Below, in pieces: positions 7,179 to 13,362 of a DNA stretch of 13,362 nucleotides. The notes below the pieces were generated by a model, which worked only from the letters and a program-made list of their open reading frames with translations, had not been told where the DNA came from and made no database searches. Position 1 is the first letter of the stretch, and every line of letters starts with the position of its first letter. The position numbers and the translations under genes were made by a program. Source of the stretch: Nitrososphaeraceae archaeon (lineage in GTDB: Archaea > Thermoproteota > Nitrososphaeria > Nitrososphaerales > Nitrososphaeraceae); contig JANWJI010000047.1 of assembly GCA_025449515.1 (NCBI GenBank), positions 1 through 13,362 on the forward strand, in the 5' to 3' direction.

Positions 7179-7784
7179 TCACATTTCACCCTTAGTACTC
7201 GGTACACCAATCCCCCTGGTGTCAATAGTAGCTGCCATGCGAAAAGCGACTGCAAACGCCTTTAAAGCTGCCTCTATCTTGTGGTGATCATTATCCCCGT
7301 ATTTGACTTCTATGTGGGTACAAGCATTTAAATTCTGTACTAAAGATCTTACGAAGTGCTCTAGATCTTCTTTTTGGATTCCTTCTGTCATGTTGTTCAT
7401 TAGTTGCAATTCAATCTTATGGAATTGACGCCTCACGAGATCAATACTGACAGAGGCTAGAGAATCATCCATTGCAACTGACGCGTATCCAAATCGTCTA
7501 ATATTCTTTCGTTCTAGAAGCGCCATATCAAGAGTTTGCGAAAGCGCAATTGCCGTATCCTCAATAACATGGTGGACGATGTGATCGTTAGATTGCGCAG
7601 TAAGGTCAAGGTCTATCAAACTGTGTCTAACAATCGTAGAAATTAGATGATCAAGAAAATTTAGATCTGTCTTGACCGAAGATTGCCCATTACCATCGAT
7701 ATCTGCGTTTACAGTCAAAGACGTTTCTCTCGTATTCCTCACTATATGGGCGCTTCTACGAGCTTTCGAAGACAAATCTGTCAA
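7179..7784 (-). CDS. hisB: Imidazoleglycerol-phosphate dehydratase
   Basis: HisB removes water from imidazole glycerol phosphate to give imidazole acetol phosphate, using two manganese ions. From TTG at 7784 it has 201 residues and is a stand-alone dehydratase with no fused phosphatase. The metal ligands are visible as FLDHL, HHVIED (71-76 in this numbering), THIEV and DHHKIEAALKAF. The protein is divergent: the usual DxSGR reads DLVRR, and the Gly-Asp before the first HH pair reads Ser-Asn-Asp. TTG at 7793 is an alternative that would overlap the upstream TGA as TTGA. I prefer 7784 because a perfect GGAGGT lies nine bases before it but directly against 7793. The stretch before the RSAHIVRNTRET segment is not conserved, so the exact TTG is not critical for function. 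Confidence 0.93.
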   Translation of the reverse strand: MTDLSSKARRSAHIVRNTRETSLTVNADIDGNGQSSVKTDLNFLDHLISTIVRHSLIDLDLTAQSNDHIVHHVIEDTAIALSQTLDMALLERKNIRRFGYASVAMDDSLASVSIDLVRRQFHKIELQLMNNMTEGIQKEDLEHFVRSLVQNLNACTHIEVKYGDNDHHKIEAALKAFAVAFRMAATIDTRGIGVPSTKGEM

Positions 7785-7789
7785 TTCTG

Positions 7790-8737
7790 TCAAACCTCCG
7801 TATTTACTTTATTTAACATATTCGGCAACTGATTTACGGTTCTTATCATGGCATCGGCTCCATTAATAGTAAGCTGATGAATAGTTCTTGAAGGATCAAA
7901 GCTGTATTCATAAGCTCCGATAAATGTCATCTTTAGCTTGTACTTTTTTCCAGCTATTCTTGTCATTAATAAATCTTCCAATGAATCTCCGACATATATC
8001 GTGCTCCTAGCGGATAGCATCTTCATAGCCTTATGTATAGCATACGGACTAGGTTTGGCATGTTTTCTTAATTCGTCATCTAAAAACACGCAAGCATCTG
8101 TGTTTATATACTTAGATATCGAATCTAGTGAATATTCTGCTGCTAACTTACTTCGTCCTGAAACGATCGAGATTTTACCATCAAAGAATTTCGAGAGTTT
8201 GCTCATTGTCTCTTTCTTTATTATCATTTTATCGTTGTCGATTAGCGGCTCTCCAAAATAGTATCGTGGCTCTATTTTATGTTGTTTTAAGAATAGCTGT
8301 GGACCATAAAAAATTTCGTCGAACACCGTAGCGAGGAGACTCTTGCCAACTGATGAGGGGTAATTTAAGAGACGTTTGTAGTTCTTGACCTTGTGCTTCG
8401 AAACATGTGATGCCAGAAACTCCTCTACATATCTTATACCTAGACCATCGAGACTTTTAGTCATCAAAGATACAAATTTTTGGGCTTCATTTATGCTACC
8501 TTGTTCATTAGAAAGTACTGCTAAAAGGATGGCGTAACAAGTATCAACGTCGTTGTTGAAACCCCCAGTTTGTCTGAGCTCGGCAATTATTCTATCGGTT
8601 ACCAAATTAGGAAAGTAAAGTTCAGGATTAATCTTGTTTAGAATAAAAGTAACAGTATTCTTTATTGCCAAATTATATGATCTTCTTACATCTATCAAGA
8701 CTCCATCGACATCGAATATGATGGAATCCGGTAACAT
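7790..8737 (-). CDS. HAD-superfamily phosphatase, candidate histidinol-phosphate phosphatase
   Basis: A 315-residue haloacid-dehalogenase hydrolase with all four catalytic motifs: motif I FDVDGVLID with nucleophile Asp9 and acid/base Asp11; motif II ISIVSGR with Ser193; motif III Lys228 in KHAKPSPYA; motif IV YVGDSLED with Asp251 and Asp255. The cap lies between motifs I and II and spans about 180 residues, far more than a usual subfamily IA cap. It lies between hisC and hisB, and its stop overlaps the hisB start region. No other phosphatase for L-histidinol phosphate is seen here, so I infer that it does this step between HisC and HisD. This rests on context: sequence alone shows a HAD phosphatase and not its substrate. 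The start is ATG at 8737 with GTGAT five bases upstream. It follows hisC after 41 bases, one of the larger gaps in the operon. Confidence 0.85.
   Translation of the reverse strand: MLPDSIIFDVDGVLIDVRRSYNLAIKNTVTFILNKINPELYFPNLVTDRIIAELRQTGGFNNDVDTCYAILLAVLSNEQGSINEAQKFVSLMTKSLDGLGIRYVEEFLASHVSKHKVKNYKRLLNYPSSVGKSLLATVFDEIFYGPQLFLKQHKIEPRYYFGEPLIDNDKMIIKKETMSKLSKFFDGKISIVSGRSKLAAEYSLDSISKYINTDACVFLDDELRKHAKPSPYAIHKAMKMLSARSTIYVGDSLEDLLMTRIAGKKYKLKMTFIGAYEYSFDPSRTIHQLTINGADAMIRTVNQLPNMLNKVNTEV
7794..7799 (-). promoter_or_regulatory. Ribosome binding site of hisB
   Basis: The minus strand reads GGAGGT, a full match to the archaeal anti-Shine-Dalgarno core, inside the last codons of the HAD gene. 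It abuts the TTG at 7793 with no spacer but stands nine bases before the TTG at 7784, which points to 7784 as the start. It is the strongest ribosome site I noticed in the window. Confidence 0.65.
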
Positions 8738-8778
8738 ATCCTATCACGAAATGTAAAGGATTGACTCTATAGGTATCC

Positions 8779-9852
8779 TCATTTTTTCTCTATTGCAGCA
8801 TGAATTGATTCTAAAAACATATTGTTCATTTTGGGGGTACCTATCGTAACTCTGATACAGCCCTCATAATTTTCAAGATTTCCGAACATCTTTACTTGTA
8901 TTTCCCGTTTTGTTAACTCTTGCATGATATTACTATACATCTCAAAAGATTCGAAAAAAATAAAATTTGCATCGGATTTGTAAACATTTAGACCTTCCAT
9001 CTCTGAGAGATCATTGTATACCCGCTCTCTTTCAGTTTTTATAAACTTCACAGTATCAAGGATATACCTACCATTTGATAACATAAGGCTAGCAATTTTT
9101 ATGGAGAAGCTATTTAACGGATACGGTGACTGAATATTAGATCGAAAAATTCCCGCAAGCTCTTCATTTGAAACTAAGTAACCAACCCTTGCTCCGGCTA
9201 GTCCGAATGCCTTTGAGAGTGTACGTAACACTATCAAGTTGTTATATTTACGTACTTGAGATACGAGAGAATAGTTTGCGAACTCTACATAAGCTTCGTC
9301 GAGTAGCACTAGTTTATCCTCCAACGACTCCAAAATCTCTAATACTAGACCGGCCTCAAATTGGTTGCCGGTAGGATTATTCGGAGAACAAATATAGACC
9401 ATATCTGACCTATTTGCAGCCTTTAGAAAATCGGATTTGTTAAGCGAATTATCTTCCTTATTGAGGGGTATAGCTTCCACCTTCACATTATGTAAATCAC
9501 ATCTGTTCATAAAATAGGAAAAAGTAGGAACAAATACGGTAGCTCTCCTACCTTTAGCTACTGTAGACATCAAGGCTTCAATTATTTGATCTGACCCATT
9601 ACCCACACCAACATATTTCTTGTCCATACCAAGAAAACTTTCGAATCGTTCATAAATTTCCTCGAGCTGTTCTATCGGATATTCACGAAAATCGACACTG
9701 ATTAGTGCTTGAGATGCAATCTTATCTAAAAAATTCTTGTCAACTGCTAAATTCTCATTAGCATCTAGTTTTAAGGTCCCAGAAGATATAGAGGGCTTTA
9801 CATAGGCTTGTAGACTCGATATTTCTGCTAGTCTTTTGGAAAACCAACTCAT
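8779..9852 (-). CDS. hisC: Histidinol-phosphate aminotransferase
   Basis: HisC is a PLP-dependent fold-type I aminotransferase that converts imidazole acetol phosphate and glutamate to L-histidinol phosphate and 2-oxoglutarate. The 357 residues are normal. LDANEN (29-34) marks the substrate end and GNGSDQII (84-91) the PLP-phosphate region. SPNNPTG is at 156-162, LLDEAYVEF with the pyridine-binding Asp185 at 183-191, and the Schiff-base Lys214 lies in TLSKAFGLAGARVGY (211-225). The ATG overlaps the hisD stop as ATGA. Placement between hisD and the phosphatase supports the histidine role over a related aromatic aminotransferase. Confidence 0.96.
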   Translation of the reverse strand: MSWFSKRLAEISSLQAYVKPSISSGTLKLDANENLAVDKNFLDKIASQALISVDFREYPIEQLEEIYERFESFLGMDKKYVGVGNGSDQIIEALMSTVAKGRRATVFVPTFSYFMNRCDLHNVKVEAIPLNKEDNSLNKSDFLKAANRSDMVYICSPNNPTGNQFEAGLVLEILESLEDKLVLLDEAYVEFANYSLVSQVRKYNNLIVLRTLSKAFGLAGARVGYLVSNEELAGIFRSNIQSPYPLNSFSIKIASLMLSNGRYILDTVKFIKTERERVYNDLSEMEGLNVYKSDANFIFFESFEMYSNIMQELTKREIQVKMFGNLENYEGCIRVTIGTPKMNNMFLESIHAAIEKK

Positions 9853-11153
9853 CTAGTAGTTCTTTCCCTTACTGCTTCGTAATGATTAGGCAAGCCTTCT
9901 GCGAATGTAATTTCTTTTAAAAAAGGCTCTACATTTTCTAAACCACTTCGTGATAATTCTACTTTATTAATGATTCTTATAAAGTCCAAAACTGAAAGAG
10001 ATCCTCTTGACTTTCCAAATCCAGATGTTGGAAGCACATGGTTCGAGCCAAGTAGGTAATCGCTTGCAGAGGATGGAGTATATTTGCCAAGCAAAACTAA
10101 CCCGGCTGACGTAATCTTTTTTGCAAGACTCTTTGCATTCTTGCTTATTATTTGTAAATGTTCTGGTGCTAGTTCATTGATAAACCCAACTGCCGAAGCC
10201 TCATTTTTGCATACTGCGATAAATCCGCTATCTCCTATACTTCTTTTGACTATGTCTGATCTAGCGAGCGGTTCTTGCCTGTTGCTCATAATCGAAGCAA
10301 GTTGGGATTTAACGTCATCGGCGAGTACTTCAGAGGTCGTTACCAATCCACAGATCGTATCGACACTATGCTCTGCCTGAGAAATCAGGTCACGAGCAAT
10401 ATATCTTGAATGAGCATCACCATCAGAATAAACTACGAGTTCTGTTGGACCGGCAATCATATCTATCGATACATGTCTCGACGCTGCCATCTTGGCATGA
10501 GTAACGAATTTTCCACCAGGACCAACAATCTTGTTAACCTTCTTTATCGTGTTTGTTCCAAACGTTAGTGCTGCTATTCCCTGCACTCCTCCTATTCGAT
10601 AAAACTCGTCTACATTACATATATCAGCGGCAACCACTGTCAGAGGGTCCACATCCCCATTCTTCATGGGTGGAGATATTGCCACAATTCTTTCAACTCC
10701 TGCAATCCTGGCAGGAACTGCACACATTACTAATGTGCTGGGATACCTTGCATTTCCTCCTGGGACGTAGCAACCAACACTACTCAGCGGCTGTATTATT
10801 TTCTGTAGAAAAATTCCATTATTAGATGACTGCATCTTGCTGGCTGTGAGATGCCTGAGGAGCATCCTTTCAGTCTGCACAACTCTTTTCTTCATTAACA
10901 GTAATGTTCGAATTTGCTTGGTACTTACATTGCTATATGCCCGTTTGACATCTTCTTGTAAGATTCTTAAAGATTTAAGTTTAATTTTATCAAATCTCTC
11001 CGTGTAACTAATTAGCGCATCATCTCCTTTAATGATGACATCTTTAAAAATGGAGTCTATCATTTTACCAATATCGTCGGGTGGATTGTAAGTACCACCA
11101 CGCAATTTCGCAGCATCAGAAGCGGGATCTTTAACACTAAATTTCTTAATCAT
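9849..11153 (-). CDS. hisD: Histidinol dehydrogenase
   Basis: HisD carries out the last two steps, NAD-dependent oxidation of L-histidinol to histidinal and then to histidine, as a zinc enzyme. The 434 residues match the family. The four zinc ligands are visible as Gln259 and His262 (ISQAEHSVD), Asp365 (SASDYLLGSNH) and His424 (LPNHYEAV). The catalytic pair Glu331-His332 lies in LAPEHLQI. GCYVPGG (127-133), GPGGKFV (211-217) and IAGPTELVV (233-241) are standard motifs for the family. The start is ATG at 11153, overlapping the end of hisG by eight bases. The stop overlaps hisC. Confidence 0.98.
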   Translation of the reverse strand: MIKKFSVKDPASDAAKLRGGTYNPPDDIGKMIDSIFKDVIIKGDDALISYTERFDKIKLKSLRILQEDVKRAYSNVSTKQIRTLLLMKKRVVQTERMLLRHLTASKMQSSNNGIFLQKIIQPLSSVGCYVPGGNARYPSTLVMCAVPARIAGVERIVAISPPMKNGDVDPLTVVAADICNVDEFYRIGGVQGIAALTFGTNTIKKVNKIVGPGGKFVTHAKMAASRHVSIDMIAGPTELVVYSDGDAHSRYIARDLISQAEHSVDTICGLVTTSEVLADDVKSQLASIMSNRQEPLARSDIVKRSIGDSGFIAVCKNEASAVGFINELAPEHLQIISKNAKSLAKKITSAGLVLLGKYTPSSASDYLLGSNHVLPTSGFGKSRGSLSVLDFIRIINKVELSRSGLENVEPFLKEITFAEGLPNHYEAVRERTTR

Positions 11154-12123
11154 AAGTATCTAGATTTATCTGATCCAATGGTAGAATTTGTCTTGGTTCT
11201 ATTACGACCAAACCTTGAGCCAATTCCCGTAAGTTTGGTACAAGTTTGATAAATTCATTTTTTTCTATAATCGTGTTCACGCTGTACCATCCATCTTCAC
11301 TCAATTTGCTTATCGTGGGTTTTTTTAGAGCAGGAAGACGTTCAAGCAATCCTTTAATATTGTCCTCTCTCACATTTACGAAAATATGCAATTTCTTTCG
11401 TGCTTCCACAACTCCTTTCAGCAGTGCATACATGTCCGCAATTTTCTCTCTCTTATGAGGTATTCTAAGAGCATTCTTATTGGCAACAAGTACTGCGGTA
11501 GATTCCATCACGGTGTCAATAATTTTTAAATTGTTACGTCCAAGCGTCGTACCAGTCTCTGTTATATCGAAGATTGCATCGACATCTTCTGGAGGTTTGG
11601 CTTCAGTGGCGCCGAACGAAAGAAAGATTTCAACTTGTTTATTCTGTCCAACTCGTAACCAGGGAGTTATTATCATTGGGTCAGAATTGCCAAAATGTTG
11701 TTGATAGATTGGATTTGACTTTATGTAAGATGAAGTAGTGGTAAGGTATTCGGAAGAAATTCTGAGGGGCTTTTTTTGAGTTACATAGTGGCTAATCAAT
11801 TCGGATAGATTTTGAGCATCAAAGCTTTCTGGAATAGCGAGTACTTGCTTTACCCGGCCGTACTCTAGGTCAAGCAGAGTTTTTACGTCTGCCTTAGCTT
11901 CGTTTATCCAGTCCTTACCAGTGATCCCAACATCGTAAAATCCTTCCTGGACATACGTCGGTATTTCTTGGGGTCTTAGGATCTTAACTTCTATTTCAGG
12001 ATCGCTCAACCTTAGGCGGTATGTCCTGCCCTTGCCAGTTATAGATTGCCAGGCTTGTTCTAGTATCTTGTAGGTTGCCTCCTCGATACTACCTTTTGGG
12101 ACAGCGAACTTTATTGTTGCCAT
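11146..12123 (-). CDS. hisG: ATP phosphoribosyltransferase, long form
   Basis: HisG joins ATP and PRPP in the first, committed step of histidine synthesis. From ATG at 12123 it has 325 residues, the long form that acts without HisZ. The N-terminal region begins MATIKFAVPKGSIEE. YDVGITGKDW is near 75, and the PRPP-binding motif with ITETGTTLGRNNL is in the middle. The last 80-90 residues look like the ACT-like HisG_C domain, which binds histidine for feedback inhibition in long-form enzymes. An ATG at 12174 would add 17 residues with no family counterpart. I reject it because the TATA-like box at 12160-12168 lies inside that extension. First gene of the his operon; its end overlaps hisD by eight bases. 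Confidence 0.96.
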   Translation of the reverse strand: MATIKFAVPKGSIEEATYKILEQAWQSITGKGRTYRLRLSDPEIEVKILRPQEIPTYVQEGFYDVGITGKDWINEAKADVKTLLDLEYGRVKQVLAIPESFDAQNLSELISHYVTQKKPLRISSEYLTTTSSYIKSNPIYQQHFGNSDPMIITPWLRVGQNKQVEIFLSFGATEAKPPEDVDAIFDITETGTTLGRNNLKIIDTVMESTAVLVANKNALRIPHKREKIADMYALLKGVVEARKKLHIFVNVREDNIKGLLERLPALKKPTISKLSEDGWYSVNTIIEKNEFIKLVPNLRELAQGLVVIEPRQILPLDQINLDTYD

Positions 12124-12159
12124 TTTGTAAGATAAGTAAGTAGAATCATTGACGTAATG

Positions 12160-12168
12160 TATATATTT
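12160..12168 (-). promoter_or_regulatory. TATA-like box of the his operon
   Basis: The minus strand reads AAATATATA within GTAAATATATACATTAC. Centred near 12164, it predicts a transcript start near 12138, about 15 bases before the hisG ATG at 12123. The gap between the hmgA stop and hisG is only 95 bases, so the his operon could also receive readthrough from hmgA. No convincing operator repeat or terminator was seen between the two. Confidence 0.5.
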
Positions 12169-12218
12169 ACTCATTCTTTGAATAGTACTTTTGATAAAGC
12201 CGTAGTATGGTTTTTAAA

Positions 12219-13362
12219 CTAGATTTGATCTATCATGGATAGAACAATTTCCTTTGCTCTTGATGCACTCACTTTCCCCTCTCGGATCATTTTACCTGCT
12301 ACGATATCGATTTGATTTCCGCGAGCACCAGCAGAAATAGCTACATTCCTTGCATGGAGCCTCATGTGTCCCTTCTGAATCCCAACAGTTGCTAAGGCAA
12401 GGATGGCTGAAAGGTTCTGTGCCAAACCAACCGCTGAAAAGACCTTTGCAAGGTTCGCGCTAGATTCTACTCCCAAGAGTTTTAACGCTAACATAACCAT
12501 CGGATGAACATTTGTAACACCTCCGACTATCCCTACGGCTATGGGTAACTCTAATTCGCCAAGCAAATCGCCATCACTGGTTTTCTTCCATCTCGTCATC
12601 GAACGATAAGTTCCATCCTTTGAGGCATAGGCATGAGCAGCTGCTTCTATGGCTCTAAAGTCTTGTCCAGTTGCAATGGCGAGTGCATCTATTCCATTCA
12701 TTATACCTTTATTATGAGTAACTGCACGATATACGTCAGAATAAGCAAAGCTATATGAATAAAGAATCCGATCAACGATATGTTCTCCACCAAGATCCTC
12801 CTTATGAAATACGGCATTACACCTGACAAGTCGTCTCGTCGCGTAATTGGATAGAACCCTCACCACTGCTTTACCATCTGTTATTTGTTCCAACGCTGGA
12901 GAAATTGCTTCACACATAGTGTTTATTGCATTTGCACCCATTGCATCCTTCGTGTTTACAATGATCTCTACAATAAGCATCTTGCCTGCACCACTATTAA
13001 TCAAATCGTCTAACCATTTCACGTTAATATCAGTCGCCTTCACTGACTTACCAGTGTTATTTGCGATTGATAGCAGTTTTACCTTGTTTGATAATACCTT
13101 TAACCCTGACTCTGGAAAAGAAACAGATACAAGTTGCACCTGACCTATCATTATTGCCTCATTTGCATAAGCTCTAAATCCACCTGAATTTCTTGCAATT
13201 TTGGCCGCCTTACTACATGCGGCTATGACCGAGGGTTCTTCAGTAGCCAGCGGTACAATGTATTCTTTACCATTGATCAGAAAATCCGTTGCAATACCGA
13301 GAGGTATTGATATTGTTCCAATTGCATTTTCTATCATCCCATTTATCATGTCGAAATTAATG
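12219..13362 (-). CDS. hmgA: HMG-CoA reductase, class II (5' end cut by window)
   Basis: This enzyme reduces HMG-CoA to mevalonate, the committed step toward the isoprenoid lipids of archaea. The frame is open to the window edge: four more codons (I-N-F-D) precede the ATG at 13349. They resemble the segment before MIENVIG in class II enzymes, which have roughly 45 residues upstream of it, so the true start lies outside. The visible part resembles Pseudomonas mevalonii HMGR: MIENAIGT, INGKEYIVPLATEEPS, DAMGANAINTM (the class II form; class I has DAMGMN) and THNKGIMNGID. Numbered from the ATG at 13349, the catalytic residues are the Glu in TEEPS (37/38), Lys214, Asp230 (ATGQDFRA) and His332 (GHMRLHARN). 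The C-terminal flap region is present. It is separated from hisG by 95 bases and is functionally unrelated to the his genes. Confidence 0.96.
   Translation of the reverse strand, partial: INFDMINGMIENAIGTISIPLGIATDFLINGKEYIVPLATEEPSVIAACSKAAKIARNSGGFRAYANEAIMIGQVQLVSVSFPESGLKVLSNKVKLLSIANNTGKSVKATDINVKWLDDLINSGAGKMLIVEIIVNTKDAMGANAINTMCEAISPALEQITDGKAVVRVLSNYATRRLVRCNAVFHKEDLGGEHIVDRILYSYSFAYSDVYRAVTHNKGIMNGIDALAIATGQDFRAIEAAAHAYASKDGTYRSMTRWKKTSDGDLLGELELPIAVGIVGGVTNVHPMVMLALKLLGVESSANLAKVFSAVGLAQNLSAILALATVGIQKGHMRLHARNVAISAGARGNQIDIVAGKMIREGKVSASRAKEIVLSMIDQI

Noticed and set aside
12124..12174. N-terminal extension of hisG from ATG at 12174
   Set aside because: It contains the TATA-like box at 12160-12168, and family members begin at the ATIKFAVPKG stretch.
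12181..12218. Terminator between hmgA and hisG
   Set aside because: No stable inverted repeat or T-run is visible on the minus strand after the hmgA stop, so readthrough cannot be excluded.

Overview
The window is a stretch of archaeal core metabolism in which every confident gene lies on the minus strand, so transcription runs from right to left. I place it in the Nitrososphaeria (Thaumarchaeota) with moderate confidence. The evidence is an archaeal-type AspRS beside a full GatCAB, low G+C, short leaders behind TATA-like boxes, GGTGA/GGAGG ribosome sites matching the archaeal 16S 3' end, and the protein styles. No 16S rRNA, amo gene or other species marker is present, so the assignment is an inference.

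In order of transcription: (1) 13362-12219 is a class II HMG-CoA reductase (mevalonate pathway, archaeal lipids), cut at its 5' end by the window edge. (2) 12123-5027 is a compact histidine operon: hisG, hisD, hisC, a HAD-family phosphatase, hisB, hisH, hisA, hisF. Most junctions overlap by a few bases (ATGA or TTGA type), and a TATA-like box precedes hisG. The phosphatase sits where a histidinol-phosphate phosphatase is expected. hisI and hisE are not in the window. (3) 5026-4351 is about 675 bp without a recognised gene. It holds one possible 56-residue reading frame, two adjacent inverted repeats at that frame's start, and a promoter for the next operon. (4) 4350-1 is aspS-gatC-gatA-gatB, with gatB cut by the left edge. 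AspRS carries residues expected of a non-discriminating enzyme, and GatCAB would convert the resulting Asp-tRNA(Asn) to Asn-tRNA(Asn). The operon is therefore a self-contained asparaginyl-tRNA pathway.

The two operons are coherent. HisG starts from PRPP and ATP, HisA and HisF/HisH build the imidazole ring, HisB, HisC, the phosphatase and HisD finish histidine, and only the HisI/HisE steps are missing here. I see no mobile elements, CRISPR arrays, tRNAs or rRNAs. The points most worth a second look are the unfused HAD phosphatase with its unusually large cap, the roughly 20-residue insertion in an active-site loop of HisF, the AspRS discriminator residues, and the small reading frame with palindromes in the long gap.
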